Positions 23,271-32,537 of a stretch of 64,000 nt of DNA are shown here, in pieces. The stretch is from Phenylobacterium montanum (GTDB taxonomy: Bacteria > Pseudomonadota > Alphaproteobacteria > Caulobacterales > Caulobacteraceae). The stretch is taken from the NCBI RefSeq assembly GCF_018135625.1, contig NZ_CP073078.1, forward strand, positions 4,186,501 through 4,250,500, given 5' to 3'. Under the pieces are notes generated by a model. That model searched no databases and had not been told where the DNA came from. It saw only the letters and a list, made by a program, of their open reading frames with translations. Every line of letters begins with the position of its first letter. The first letter of the stretch is position 1. Both the position numbers and the translations under genes were made by a program.

Positions 23271-26110
23271 TCGGCGGCCTCGACGGGAGCGATCCGACGG
23301 CTCTTGCGGCTCAGGTCCTCATAGGCCTCCTGCCACTTCGTCGGGCCGTTCGAAGGCGAGACCTGCACCGCGGTGACCTTGTATTCCGGGCAGTTGGTGG
23401 CCCAGTCGGAGAACTCCGTGGTCACCACATTGGCCTGGGTGTCGGGGTGGTGGAAGGTCGTATAGACCACCCCCGGCGCCACGCGGTCGGTGACCTTGGC
23501 CCTGAGGCTGATCGAGCCCGTGCGGCTGGTCAGTTGTACGAAGTCGCCGTCGCGTACGCCGCGGTTCTCGGCGTCGTGCGGGTGGATCTCCAGCCGGTCT
23601 TCCTCGTGCCAGACCACGTTGGCCGTGCGCCGGGTCTGGGCGCCGACATTGTACTGGCTGAGGATGCGGCCGGTGGTCAGCAGCAGCGGGAAGCGCGGCC
23701 CGGTCTTTTCGTCCGTGGGCACATATTCGGTGATGACGAACTTGCCCTTGCCGCGGACGAAGCCGTCGATGTGCATCACCGGCGTGCCTTCGGGCGCGGC
23801 TTCGTTGCACGGCCACTGCACCGAGCCCATCTCGTCCAGCTTCTTGAACGACACCCCGGCGAAGGTCGGGGTCAGCCGGGCGATCTCGTCCATGATCTCG
23901 GACGGATGGCTGTAGGCCATCGGATAGCCGAGGGCGTTGGACAGGATCTGGGTGATCTCCCAGTCGGCATAGCCGTTCTTCGGCGCCATCACCTGGCGCA
24001 CCGGCTGGATGCGCCGTTCGGCGTTGGTGAAGGTGCCGTCCTTCTCCAGGAAGGTCGAGCCGGGCAGGAAGACGTGGGCGTAGTTGGCGGTCTCGTTCAG
24101 GAACAGGTCCTGCACGATCACACATTCCATGGCCGCCAGCCCGGCCGAGACGTGGGCGGTATTGGGGTCGGACTGCAGGATGTCCTCGCCCTGGATGTAG
24201 AGGGCCTTGAAGGTCCCCTCGACCGCTGCGTCCAGCATGTTGTTGATTCTGAGGCCTGGCTCGTTGTCCAGGCTGACGCCCCAGGCCTGCTCGAACTCGC
24301 CCCGGACCTTGTCGTTGGAGACGTGGCGGTAGCCTGAGAGCTCGTGCGGGAACGAGCCCATGTCGCACGAGCCCTGCACATTGTTCTGGCCGCGCAGCGG
24401 GTTCACCCCCACGCCCAACTTGCCGATATTGCCGGTGGCCATGGCGAGGTTGGCCATGGCCATCACCGTGGTCGAGCCCTGGCTGTGCTCGGTCACGCCC
24501 AGGCCGTAGAAGATCGCCGCCCGGCCGCCGGTGGCGTAGAGCCTGGCCGCGGCGCGCATGGCCTCCGCCGGCACGCCGCAACGCTCGGACACCGCCTCGG
24601 GCGAATGCGCCGGCTCGGAGACGAAGGCGGCCCAGTCCTGGTACTCGTCCCAGTCGCACCGTTCACGGACGAAAGCCTCGTCGGCCAAGCCTTCGGTGAC
24701 GATCACATGGGCCAGGGCGGTCAGCACCGCCACATTGGTCCCGGGCTTCAAGGGCAAATGCTGCTCGGCCACGATATGCGGCGAGCGGACCATGTCGATC
24801 CGGCGCGGGTCGACCACGATCAGCTTGGCGCCTTCCCGCAAGCGCTTCTTCAGCCGCGAGGCGAACACCGGATGGCCGTCGGTCGGGTTGGCGCCGATGA
24901 TCAGGGCCACGTCCGTATGCTCGACGGAATCGAAGTCCTGGGTGCCGGCCGAGGTGCCGAAGGTGGTGCTGAGGCCATAGCCAGTCGGCGAGTGGCAGAC
25001 CCGGGCGCAGGTGTCGACATTGTTGTTGCCGAAGCCGGCGCGGACCAGCTTCTGCACCAGGAAAGTCTCTTCGTTGGTGCAGCGCGATGAGGTGATGCCA
25101 CCGACGCTGTCGCGGCCATATTTGGTCTGGATCCGCTTCAGTTCGGCGGCGGCGTGGCCGATGGCCTCGTCCCAGGTCACTTCGCGCCAGGGATCGCTGA
25201 TCCGTTCCCGGATCATGGGCTTCAGGATCCGTTCCTTGTGGCTGGCGTAGCCATAGGCGAAGCGGCCCTTGACGCAGGAATGGCCGCGATTGGCCTTGCC
25301 GTCTTTCCACGGGACCATGCGCACCAGCTCATCGCCGCGCATCTCGGCCTTGAAGGCGCAGCCAACGCCGCAATAGGCGCAGGTCGTGACCACCGAGTGC
25401 TCGGGCGTGCCCATCTCGATCACCGACTTTTCCGTCAGGGTCGCGGTGGGGCAGGCCTGGACGCAGGCGCCGCAGGAGACGCATTCCGAAGACAGGAACG
25501 GCTCGGACTGGCCGGCGGCCACCCGGCTCGCAAAGCCGCGGCCGGTGATGGTCAGGGCGAAGGTGCCCTGCACCTCCTCGCAGGCGCGCACGCAGCGGGA
25601 GCAAACGATGCACTTGGAGGCGTCATAGGTGAAATAGGGGTTGGACTCGTCCTTGGCCGAGACCAGGTGGTTGTCGCCCTCATAGCCGTAGCGCACGTCG
25701 CGCAGGCCCACGGCGCCGGCCATATCCTGCAGTTCGCAGTCGCCATTGGCGGCGCAGGTCAAACAGTCCAGCGGGTGGTCGGAGATGTAGAGCTCCATCA
25801 CCCCCTTGCGGATGGACGCAAGCCGCGGGGTCTGGGTCTTGACCACCATGCCCTCGGCCACCGGCGTGGTGCAGCTGGCGGGCGTGCCGTTGCGCCCCTC
25901 GATCTCCACCAGGCAGAGGCGACAGGAGCCGAACGCCTCGATGCTGTCGGTAGCGCAGAGCTTGGGGATGGTGGTGCCCATCTCCTGCGCCGCGCGCATC
26001 ACCGACGTTCCGGCGGGGACCTGCACCTTCTGGCCGTCGATGGTCAGGCTTACCAGGGTCTCGGACTTGGATACGGGCGTTCCGAAATCGACTTCGATCA
26101 CGCGGGGCAT
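23267..26110 (-). CDS. fdsA: NAD-dependent formate dehydrogenase alpha subunit FdsA (Mo-bisMGD)
   Basis: 947 residues; oxidises formate to CO2 at a molybdenum bis-MGD centre in the cytosol. Domains in order: an N-terminal [2Fe-2S] ferredoxin/NuoG-like part (Cys in GSCRLC), a His/Cys segment (DHPLDCLTCAANGDCELQD), two [4Fe-4S] ferredoxin clusters (CIVCSRCVRAC and CVSCGACVQACP), the molybdopterin oxidoreductase Fe4S4 motif (CAYCGVGC), and the catalytic domain. Cys372 in CARVCHSPT is the predicted Mo ligand, so this is a cysteine and not a selenocysteine enzyme, with the adjacent catalytic His. The C-terminus is the molydopterin dinucleotide-binding domain. It lies between fdsB (4-base gap) and fdsD. 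Confidence 0.95.
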   Translation of the reverse strand: MPRVIEVDFGTPVSKSETLVSLTIDGQKVQVPAGTSVMRAAQEMGTTIPKLCATDSIEAFGSCRLCLVEIEGRNGTPASCTTPVAEGMVVKTQTPRLASIRKGVMELYISDHPLDCLTCAANGDCELQDMAGAVGLRDVRYGYEGDNHLVSAKDESNPYFTYDASKCIVCSRCVRACEEVQGTFALTITGRGFASRVAAGQSEPFLSSECVSCGACVQACPTATLTEKSVIEMGTPEHSVVTTCAYCGVGCAFKAEMRGDELVRMVPWKDGKANRGHSCVKGRFAYGYASHKERILKPMIRERISDPWREVTWDEAIGHAAAELKRIQTKYGRDSVGGITSSRCTNEETFLVQKLVRAGFGNNNVDTCARVCHSPTGYGLSTTFGTSAGTQDFDSVEHTDVALIIGANPTDGHPVFASRLKKRLREGAKLIVVDPRRIDMVRSPHIVAEQHLPLKPGTNVAVLTALAHVIVTEGLADEAFVRERCDWDEYQDWAAFVSEPAHSPEAVSERCGVPAEAMRAAARLYATGGRAAIFYGLGVTEHSQGSTTVMAMANLAMATGNIGKLGVGVNPLRGQNNVQGSCDMGSFPHELSGYRHVSNDKVRGEFEQAWGVSLDNEPGLRINNMLDAAVEGTFKALYIQGEDILQSDPNTAHVSAGLAAMECVIVQDLFLNETANYAHVFLPGSTFLEKDGTFTNAERRIQPVRQVMAPKNGYADWEITQILSNALGYPMAYSHPSEIMDEIARLTPTFAGVSFKKLDEMGSVQWPCNEAAPEGTPVMHIDGFVRGKGKFVITEYVPTDEKTGPRFPLLLTTGRILSQYNVGAQTRRTANVVWHEEDRLEIHPHDAENRGVRDGDFVQLTSRTGSISLRAKVTDRVAPGVVYTTFHHPDTQANVVTTEFSDWATNCPEYKVTAVQVSPSNGPTKWQEAYEDLSRKSRRIAPVEAAE

Positions 26111-26114
26111 ACTG

Positions 26115-27656
26115 TCAGACCTCCTGCCCGACGGGTTCTGGGGTCGTCACCCCGAAATCCTCCGGGAAATGGGTCACTGCGCTCATCACCGGATAGGGGG
26201 TGAAGCCGCCGAGGGCGCACAGGGATCCGTATTTCATAGTTTCGCACAGATCGGTCAGCACGGCGAGGTTGGCCGCCCGCGCCTCATCGGCGCGAATCTT
26301 GTCGATCACCTCGACGCCGCGCACCGCGCCGATGCGGCAGGGGGTGCACTTGCCGCAGCTTTCGATGGCGCAGAACTCCATGGCGAAGCGGGCCTGGGCG
26401 GCCATGTCGACGCCTTCGGAGAACACCACCACCCCGCCGTGGCCAATCAGGCCGTCACGGGCGGCGAAGGCCTCGTAGTCGAACGGGGTGTCGAACAGCC
26501 GTCGCGGGAAATAAGCGCCCAAGGGGCCGCCGACCTGCACCGCGCGCACCGGGCGGCCGCTGAGCGTGCCGCCGCCTATCTCGTCCACCAGCTCGCCGAG
26601 GCTGATCCCGAACGGAACCTCGACCAGCCCGCCGTTCTTGATGTCGCCGGCCAGCTGCACGGGCATGGTCCCGCGCGAGCGGCCGTGGCCGAGGGCGACA
26701 TAGGTCTCCGGCCCATCCGCCAGGATATGGGGGACGGCGGCGAAGGACAGCACGTTGTTGATCACGGTCGGCTGGCCGAACAGGCCCTTGTGCGCCGGCA
26801 GGGGCGGCTTGGCGCGGACCTGGCCGCGCTTGCCCTCCAGGCTGTCCAGCAGCGAGGTCTCCTCGCCGCAGACATAGGCCCCGGCGCCCATGCGCACCTC
26901 GATGTCGAAGGCGGCTCCCAGGAGGCCGTCCGCGCGGGCGGTCTCGACGGCCCTGTTCATCGCCTCGACAGCCAGCGGATATTCCGAGCGGATATAGACG
27001 AAGCCCTTGGTCGCCCCGACCGCCAGGCCGCAGATGGCCATGCCTTCGATCAGCAGGAAGGGGTCGCCTTCCATGATCATGCGGTCGGCGAAGGTGCCGC
27101 TGTCGCCCTCGTCGGCGTTGCAGACCACGTATTTGCGATCGGCCGGCGTGTCGGCCACGGTCTTCCATTTGATCCCGGTCGGGAAACCGGCGCCGCCGCG
27201 GCCGCGCAGGCCCGACTTGGTGACGGCCTCGATGGTCGCCGCGGCGCCGATCGACCGGGCCTTCTTCAAGCCCTCGCCGCCGCCATGGGCGCGGTACTCG
27301 TCCAGCGACTGCGGATCGGTGATCCCGCAGCGGGCGAAGGTCAGGCGGGTCTGGCGCAGGAAGAAGGGCAGGTCTTCGGGCTTGCCGAGGCGCTTGGGAT
27401 GTTCGCCGCCCGAGAACAGCCCCGCCGCAACCAGCGCCGGAACCTCGTCCGGCGTGATGGGGCCATAGCCGATGCGGCCCTCGGTCGTCTCGACCTCGAC
27501 CAGCGGCTCAAGCTCGAACGCTCCGCGCGAGCCGTTGCGGACAATGTGGATCGCCTGGCCGATCTTGGCGGCCTCCGGCGCGATGGCCCCGGCCACCTCG
27601 TCGGCGCCGACGGCCACCGCCGCGCTGTCTCCAGGGATGAAAATTCGGACAGTCAT
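26115..27656 (-). CDS. fdsB: Formate dehydrogenase beta subunit FdsB (NuoF-like)
   Basis: 513 residues; takes electrons from FdsA/FdsG and reduces NAD+ at FMN. The N-terminal ~120 residues are a thioredoxin-like extension (MTVRIFIPGDSAAVAVGADE), typical of FdsB. The NuoF core follows: GLRGRGGAGFPTGIKW (NADH/FMN glycine-rich loop), CNADEGDSGTFADR, GAYVCGEETSLLDSLEG, and the C-terminal [4Fe-4S] motif CGKCTPCRIG with a distal Cys in CALGG. Coupled with fdsG upstream (4-base gap) and fdsA downstream. Confidence 0.95.
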   Translation of the reverse strand: MTVRIFIPGDSAAVAVGADEVAGAIAPEAAKIGQAIHIVRNGSRGAFELEPLVEVETTEGRIGYGPITPDEVPALVAAGLFSGGEHPKRLGKPEDLPFFLRQTRLTFARCGITDPQSLDEYRAHGGGEGLKKARSIGAAATIEAVTKSGLRGRGGAGFPTGIKWKTVADTPADRKYVVCNADEGDSGTFADRMIMEGDPFLLIEGMAICGLAVGATKGFVYIRSEYPLAVEAMNRAVETARADGLLGAAFDIEVRMGAGAYVCGEETSLLDSLEGKRGQVRAKPPLPAHKGLFGQPTVINNVLSFAAVPHILADGPETYVALGHGRSRGTMPVQLAGDIKNGGLVEVPFGISLGELVDEIGGGTLSGRPVRAVQVGGPLGAYFPRRLFDTPFDYEAFAARDGLIGHGGVVVFSEGVDMAAQARFAMEFCAIESCGKCTPCRIGAVRGVEVIDKIRADEARAANLAVLTDLCETMKYGSLCALGGFTPYPVMSAVTHFPEDFGVTTPEPVGQEV

Positions 27657-27660
27657 GGCC

Positions 27661-28089
27661 TCAAGCCCCCGCCAGCGCGATCAGCCGCTCTGCCGTCAAC
27701 CGCGCCACCGGGCGGCCGTCGATCAGGGCCGAGGGGCCGCTGGCGCAGAGGCCCAGGCAATAGACCGGCTCGAAGGCGACCTTGCCGTCCACGGCCTTGA
27801 CCAGGGTCTCGACGCCGCGGGCCTGGCAGGCCTCGGCGCGGCAGAGCTTGATGCTACGGCCCTCGGCCGGCGTCTCGCGGAAGTCGTGATAGAAGCTGAC
27901 CACCCCATGCACCTCGGCGCGGCTCAGGTTCAGCGCCCCGGCGATGATGGGCACGGCGGCGGGCGGGACGCAGCCGAAGGTCTCCTGGATCTCATGCAGG
28001 ATCGGCAGCAGGGGGCCTTCCAGGTCGGCCAGGGCGGTGATGATCTCCACCGTCCGTTCCGGCGACCAGGTCTCAAAATTGTGGGCCAT
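27661..28089 (-). CDS. fdsG: Formate dehydrogenase gamma subunit FdsG (NuoE-like)
   Basis: 142 residues of the NuoE family carrying one [2Fe-2S] cluster: Cys in KLCRAEACQARG and in YCLGLCASGP. The N-terminal helical part has ALADLEGPLLPILHEIQETFG. I chose the ATG complementary to 28087-28089 because ACGGAG lies about 9 bases upstream; an in-frame ATG 11 codons earlier has no ribosome binding site. It heads the fdsG-B-A-D core. The 128 bases between it and fdhD hold the inverted repeat CGGAA-6-TTCCG at 28137-28152, a candidate control site. Confidence 0.93.
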   Translation of the reverse strand: MAHNFETWSPERTVEIITALADLEGPLLPILHEIQETFGCVPPAAVPIIAGALNLSRAEVHGVVSFYHDFRETPAEGRSIKLCRAEACQARGVETLVKAVDGKVAFEPVYCLGLCASGPSALIDGRPVARLTAERLIALAGA

Positions 28090-28217
28090 GCAACGCGGCT
28101 CCGTCCCTAACGCCCTCGCCATGGCGCAAGTCTATCCGGAACGCAAATTCCGATTGTTGAATGCACCGTGCAGGAAATTGGATGGATACGACGCCGATGG
28201 GCCGGATTTTGGGCCGA

Positions 28218-29021
28218 TCAGGCGGAAATTCGCTGTGAATGGGTGAAAACCTCGAACCCGTCCTCGCGGGCGACGGCGATCAACGTGATCCCCGCTTCCT
28301 CCGCCGTGCGCACGGCCAAGGCCGTGGGCGCAGAGACGGCGACCAGGATCGGGGCGCCCAGGCGGGCGGTCTTTTGCACCATTTCGATGGAGACTCGGCT
28401 GGTCAGCAGAACGGCGCCATTGGCGGCTTCCTCTTTGGTGCGGGCCATGGCGCCGATCAGCTTGTCTAGGGCGTTGTGCCGGCCAACGTCCTCGCGCGAG
28501 GCGATTAGCCCGCCGCGCCAGAAGCTGGCCGCATGGGCCGCACGGGTCGCCGCGCCCAGGGGCTGGGCGGCGTCGAGCGCGGCCATGGCCGCCAGGATAT
28601 CGTCCGCCGTCAGGCGGGTTTCCTTCCCCCCCACCGGCGGCCAGCGCCGCACCGCCTGCTCCAGGCTGTCTATGCCGCAGAGGCCGCAGCCGGTGGGGCC
28701 GGCCATCATCCGTCTCCGCTCGGCCAGGCGCGCGGCGCGGTCCGGCGCAAGCCACATGCGGATTTCGACGCCGAGCGGCTGGTCGACGATCTCAAGGCCG
28801 CGGATCTGGTCGGGCGCGTCCACCACCCCCTCGGTCAGGCTGAAGCCGATGGCGAAATCCTCCAGGTCGGCCGGCGTCGCCATCATCACCGCATAGGTCG
28901 AGGCGTCGTAGACCAGGGCGACCGGCGTCTCCTCGGGGACTTCGCGCGCACCAGGCCGCGCCTGGCCGTCACTCCAGGCGTCGCGGGGAACGGGGCGGGA
29001 CCAGGCGCGCGGTTTGCTCAT
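28218..29021 (-). CDS. fdhD: Formate dehydrogenase accessory sulfurtransferase FdhD
   Basis: 267 residues. FdhD carries sulfur from a cysteine desulfurase to the Mo cofactor of formate dehydrogenase. The active-site motif C-G-L-C is at Cys112 and Cys115 (TGCGLCGID), and the conserved DVGRHNALDKLIG and LLTSRVSIEMVQK segments follow. Its start overlaps the SRPBCC stop (ATGA), so it is translated together with the ArsR/SRPBCC pair, and fdsG follows after 128 bases on the same strand. Genetic linkage to fds is normal; linkage to ArsR/SRPBCC is not. Confidence 0.95.
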   Translation of the reverse strand: MSKPRAWSRPVPRDAWSDGQARPGAREVPEETPVALVYDASTYAVMMATPADLEDFAIGFSLTEGVVDAPDQIRGLEIVDQPLGVEIRMWLAPDRAARLAERRRMMAGPTGCGLCGIDSLEQAVRRWPPVGGKETRLTADDILAAMAALDAAQPLGAATRAAHAASFWRGGLIASREDVGRHNALDKLIGAMARTKEEAANGAVLLTSRVSIEMVQKTARLGAPILVAVSAPTALAVRTAEEAGITLIAVAREDGFEVFTHSQRISA

Positions 29022-29491
29022 GCGTCGGCCGGAGCCTCGGTCAATGAGACGGCCAGGGCGTCGAGCAGGAACTTCGTGCCCTCCTCACGGCCGTCCGGTC
29101 CGTCGGAGTCGGCGAAGAACACGCCCTGTTCGGTGAAGCACAGGCGGGTTCCGCCGCCGTCCGGCCGCAACTCGACGGTGGTCAGGGATACGGAGATGCG
29201 GGTCCGGTCCATCTGCATGTCATAGCTGAACACAATGCGCTCGTTCGGCACGATGTCCCAATAGCGCGCCTGGAAGATGTGGTGCATGCCGCCGGGCGGG
29301 CCGACGTCGCTGATCTCCTGGCCGCCGACGCGGAAATCGAGTTCGTGATGGTTGCGCACCCAGCCGGGCGGGCCGTTGAACCATTGCTGCTTGGCCTTGA
29401 TGTCGGAAAAGGCCTTGAACACTCGCGCCGGGGCGGCGTCGAACCGGCGCTCGATGCAGAAGGTTCCGTGGGTCACGTTCCTTTGGGTCAT
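29018..29491 (-). CDS. SRPBCC (AHSA1-like) domain protein
   Basis: 157 residues of the START/Bet v1-like superfamily: FCIERRFDAAPARVFKAFSDIKAKQQWF at the N-terminus, then a beta-sheet with FRVGGQEI and the C-terminal helix with REEGTKFLLDALA. It is encoded directly after an ArsR gene with overlapping stop and start (ATGA), a very common pairing in which the SRPBCC protein is the effector of the ArsR regulator. Ligand unknown. The start complementary to 29489-29491 matches the family N-terminus; a longer in-frame start would overlap ArsR and adds an Arg-rich, unconserved stretch. Confidence 0.88.
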   Translation of the reverse strand: MTQRNVTHGTFCIERRFDAAPARVFKAFSDIKAKQQWFNGPPGWVRNHHELDFRVGGQEISDVGPPGGMHHIFQARYWDIVPNERIVFSYDMQMDRTRISVSLTTVELRPDGGGTRLCFTEQGVFFADSDGPDGREEGTKFLLDALAVSLTEAPADA

Positions 29492-29841
29492 GGCGGGTCT
29501 CCTTCGGGTTCGTCTTCGGGCGTGGCGGCTAGAAAGCCGGCGAGGTTGTCGAAGCGCTGCACCCACAGGGCCCGCCGCTCGCTCAGCCAGCGCTCGGCGG
29601 CCTGCAGGGCGTCGGGCTCCAGGCGGCAGGTGCGCACCCGGCCGACCTTTTCCGAGGCGATCAGGCCGGCGCTCTCCAGCATCTGCAGATGCTGCACCAC
29701 CGCCGGCAGCGACATGGCGAGCGGTTGGGCCAGTTCGCTGACCGAGGCCGGCCCGCAGGTCAGTCGCTCGATCATGCCGCGGCGGGTGGGGTCCGCCAGG
29801 GCCTGGAACATCAGGTCGAGCGAGGCTTGTTGGTTAGGCAT
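29488..29841 (-). CDS. ArsR-family transcriptional regulator
   Basis: 117 residues with a winged HTH: FQALADPTRRGMIERL, then VSELAQPLAMSLPAVVQHLQML (recognition helix) and GLIASEKVGRVRTCRLEP (wing). No metal-binding cysteine pair of the ArsR/CadC type is seen (Cys29 and one in the wing are isolated), so it is probably of the non-metal ArsR/SRPBCC subgroup. It begins the coupled run ArsR-SRPBCC-FdhD. A near-palindromic AT-rich stretch, CATATGCTTAAGTATG at 29839-29854, overlaps the start codon and could be its own operator. Confidence 0.88.
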   Translation of the reverse strand: MPNQQASLDLMFQALADPTRRGMIERLTCGPASVSELAQPLAMSLPAVVQHLQMLESAGLIASEKVGRVRTCRLEPDALQAAERWLSERRALWVQRFDNLAGFLAATPEDEPEGDPP

Positions 29842-30038
29842 ATGCTTAAGTATGGCGATTTCGGGCCGAGCGCAAGAGATAGTTCACCAGTTACCTAAGT
29901 TTCTTCCTGTTGCCGGCTACCGGCTTTCGTGACTGGATGAAGCCTTCTCAGCCCTCATCGATTGAGCCGCGCCACCGCGCGCCCTGGGCTGTCATTTCCA
30001 AAAACCAAGCCAGCCCTAAATCCTCGCAAGGAGACCCC

Positions 30039-30572
30039 ATGCGACGCTACATCCTCACCGGCGCGCCCGGCGCAGGGAAGACCTCGATCCTGAGAGCTCT
30101 CGAATGCGAGGGCTGCTGCGTGGTCGAGGAGGCCGCCACCCATCACAACGAGCTGCGCCATGCCATGGGCGTGGCCGAACCGCATCTCGAGCCGGATTTC
30201 ATCGAGTCGATCACCGCTCTGCAGCTGCGCCGGATCGCCGCCGCCCCGCCGGCGCCCATCCAGTTCCATGATCGCTCGCCGGTCTGCACCCTTGCGCTCT
30301 GCCGGCTGCTGGACCGAGCGGTTCCGCCGATCCTGGCTGAGGCCCTGGCGCGCATCGCCGCCGAGGGCGCGTTCGAGCAACGGGTTCTGTTCGTCGCCGA
30401 ACAGGGCTTCGTCACGCCGACGGCCGTGCGGCGGATCAGCCATGCCGAGGCGCTGCGCTTCGAGGCGCTGCACCGGGAGGCCTATCTGGAACGAGGCTAC
30501 GACCTGGTCGAGATCTCCCGCGGACCGCTGCCGGCGAGGGTTGCGCAGGTGAAACTGGCCGTCGGCCTCTGA
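30039..30572 (+). CDS. Small P-loop NTPase (AAA_28-like)
   Basis: 177 residues with Walker A GAPGAGKT at 8-15 right at the N-terminus, an acidic VVEEAATHH segment (about 27-35) and a FHDRSPVCTLAL stretch near residue 75 that likely supplies catalytic residues. This matches the AAA_28 group of small predicted ATPases/kinases seen in many proteobacteria, whose substrate is unknown. AAGGAG precedes the ATG at 30039. The gene is on its own between the ArsR gene and an SDR gene. Confidence 0.82.
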   Translation: MRRYILTGAPGAGKTSILRALECEGCCVVEEAATHHNELRHAMGVAEPHLEPDFIESITALQLRRIAAAPPAPIQFHDRSPVCTLALCRLLDRAVPPILAEALARIAAEGAFEQRVLFVAEQGFVTPTAVRRISHAEALRFEALHREAYLERGYDLVEISRGPLPARVAQVKLAVGL

Positions 30573-30665
30573 CCGCGCCCTTGTCCGTTTCCGAACACGC
30601 GGTATGACTGCAATTCAAACAAGCGTTGGGCGCTGGGCCCGCCGCCGAAGCCGAGGGACGTGCAG

Positions 30666-31451
30666 ATGACCAAGGACCTGTTCTCGCTGGAGGGCCGCGT
30701 GGCCCTGGTCACCGGCGGCTCGCGCGGGATCGGCAAGATGATCGCCGCCGGCTACGTGGCCCAAGGGGCCAAGGTCTACGTCTCCTCGCGCAAGCCCGGC
30801 CCCTGCGACGAGACCGCGGCCGAGCTCAGCGCGGGTGGCGGGACCTGCATCTCCCTGCCGCAGGACGTCTCGACGGTGGAGGGCTGCAGGGCCCTGGCGG
30901 CGCGCTTCGCCGAGCACGAACCCAAGCTCGACATCCTGGTCAACAACGCCGGCGCCGCCTGGGGCGCGGCCTTCGACGAGTTCCCCGAGAGCGGCTGGGA
31001 CAAGGTGATGAACCTGAACGTCAAGTCGCCCTTCTTCCTGACCCAGGCCCTGCATCCCCAGCTGCGCGCCGCCGCCAGCGCCGACCAGCCGGCCAAGGTG
31101 ATCAACGTCGCCTCGATCGACGGCATCCGGCCCAATCCGATGGAGACCTACTCCTATCACGCCAGCAAGTCGGGCCTGATCCACCTGACCCGGCGCATGG
31201 CCGCGACCCTGATCCGCGACAACATCGTCGTCACCGCGATCGCGCCGGGCGCCTTCGCTTCGGAAATGAACCGCGACGCCCGCGACCATGGCGACGCAGT
31301 GGCCAAGCGCATCCCAGCCCGCCGCATCGGCCGCGACGAGGACATGCAGGGCGTGGCCATCTACCTGGCCTCGCGCGCCGGCGACTATGCGGTGGGCATC
31401 ACCATCGCCGTGGACGGCGGGGTGGCGTTCGCGGACGTCGGCGGGGTCTAA
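30666..31451 (+). CDS. Short-chain dehydrogenase/reductase, FabG-like
   Basis: 261 residues: TGGSRGIG at 16-23, NNAGAAWG near residue 94, catalytic Tyr164 and Lys168 (YHASK), and the C-terminal AVDGGVAF. The SRKPGP segment after the second strand (Ser-Arg) suggests NADP(H). Annotated relatives include 2-deoxygluconate/gluconate 5-dehydrogenase types and rhamnolipid RhlG-like reductases; substrate unresolved. I chose the ATG at 30666 because GAGGGA is about 8 bases upstream; a GTG at 30660 is the alternative. It is convergent with cobS. Confidence 0.88.
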   Translation: MTKDLFSLEGRVALVTGGSRGIGKMIAAGYVAQGAKVYVSSRKPGPCDETAAELSAGGGTCISLPQDVSTVEGCRALAARFAEHEPKLDILVNNAGAAWGAAFDEFPESGWDKVMNLNVKSPFFLTQALHPQLRAAASADQPAKVINVASIDGIRPNPMETYSYHASKSGLIHLTRRMAATLIRDNIVVTAIAPGAFASEMNRDARDHGDAVAKRIPARRIGRDEDMQGVAIYLASRAGDYAVGITIAVDGGVAFADVGGV

Positions 31452-31472
31452 CGGCCCCGCCGCTTCGGATCG

Positions 31473-32471
31473 TCAGGCCACCTTCACCCGGGTGGCCGAT
31501 TCCGGCAGGTCCGTGCCGAACGAGCGCTGGAAGAACTCGGCGACCGTGGGCCGCTCCAGCTCGTCGCACTTGTTCAGGAAGGTCAGGCGGAAGGCCAGGG
31601 CCAGGTCGCCTTGGAAGATTTCGGCGTTCTGCGCCCAGGTGATCACGGTCCGCGGGCTCATGACGGTGGAGATGTCGCCGTTCATGAAGGCGTTGCGAGT
31701 CATGTCCGCCACCCGCACCATGGCCGCGATCTTCCGCTTGCCGTCGGCGTTGTCGTAGGCCGGGTTCTTGGCCAGGACGATCTCGGCCTCGGTGTCGTGG
31801 GGCAGGTAGTTCAGGGTGGTGACGATCGACCAGCGGTCCATCTGGCCCTGATTGATCTGCTGGGTGCCGTGATAGAGGCCGGTGGTGTCGCCCAGGCCGA
31901 TGGTGTTGGTGGTCGAGAACAGGCGGAAATAGGGGTTGGCCCGGATCACGCGGTTCTGGTCGAGCAAAGTCAGTTTGCCGCCCGCCTCCAGCACCCGCTG
32001 GATCACGAACATCACGTCCGGCCGGCCGGCGTCGTACTCGTCGAACACCAGGGCGATCGGCCGCTGCAGCGCCCAGGGCAGGATGCCTTCGCGGAACTCG
32101 GTGACCTGCTTGCCTTCCTTCAGGACGATGGCGTCTTTGCCGACGAGGTCGATCCGGCTGACGTGGCTGTCCAGGTTCACCCGCACCAGCGGCCAGTTCA
32201 GCCGGGCGGCGACCTGCTCGATGTGGGTCGACTTGCCGGTGCCGTGATAGCCCTGGATCATCACCCGCCGGTCGTAGGCGAGGCCCGCGCAGATGGCGAG
32301 CGTCGTCTGCGGGTCGAACTTGTAGGCCGAGTCGAAGTCCGGCACGTGGCTGTCGCGCGTGGAGAAGGCCGGCACCTTCATGTCGGAGTCGATGCCGAAG
32401 ACGTCTCGCACGGAGACCATCTTGTCGGGGGTGGCGGTGATCAGCGGATCGGGTTCGGTCAGGCTGGACAT
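31473..32471 (-). CDS. cobS: CobS-type AAA+ ATPase (cobaltochelatase subunit homologue)
   Basis: 332 residues. Walker A GYHGTGKS at 74-81, Walker [10 protein letters not shown] near 140, and a sensor-type FSTTNTIG. The sequence matches aerobic cobaltochelatase subunit CobS, the ATPase that with CobT drives cobalt insertion by CobN. The J-domain gene lies just upstream on the same strand and bolA diverges beyond it, an arrangement common in alphaproteobacteria. No other cobalamin genes are in the window, so the pathway cannot be confirmed here. Confidence 0.92.
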   Translation of the reverse strand: MSSLTEPDPLITATPDKMVSVRDVFGIDSDMKVPAFSTRDSHVPDFDSAYKFDPQTTLAICAGLAYDRRVMIQGYHGTGKSTHIEQVAARLNWPLVRVNLDSHVSRIDLVGKDAIVLKEGKQVTEFREGILPWALQRPIALVFDEYDAGRPDVMFVIQRVLEAGGKLTLLDQNRVIRANPYFRLFSTTNTIGLGDTTGLYHGTQQINQGQMDRWSIVTTLNYLPHDTEAEIVLAKNPAYDNADGKRKIAAMVRVADMTRNAFMNGDISTVMSPRTVITWAQNAEIFQGDLALAFRLTFLNKCDELERPTVAEFFQRSFGTDLPESATRVKVA

Positions 32472-32537
32472 GCCGCACGAATTACCGGCTTTGCGCCCGC
32501 TTGCAAACCGTTGTGATGCGGTCAGACGGCGGAAAAC

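Noticed and set aside
31473-32471. A cobalamin biosynthesis operon around cobS
   Set aside because: No other cob gene or cobalamin riboswitch-like sequence is in the window. In alphaproteobacteria cobS is often separate.
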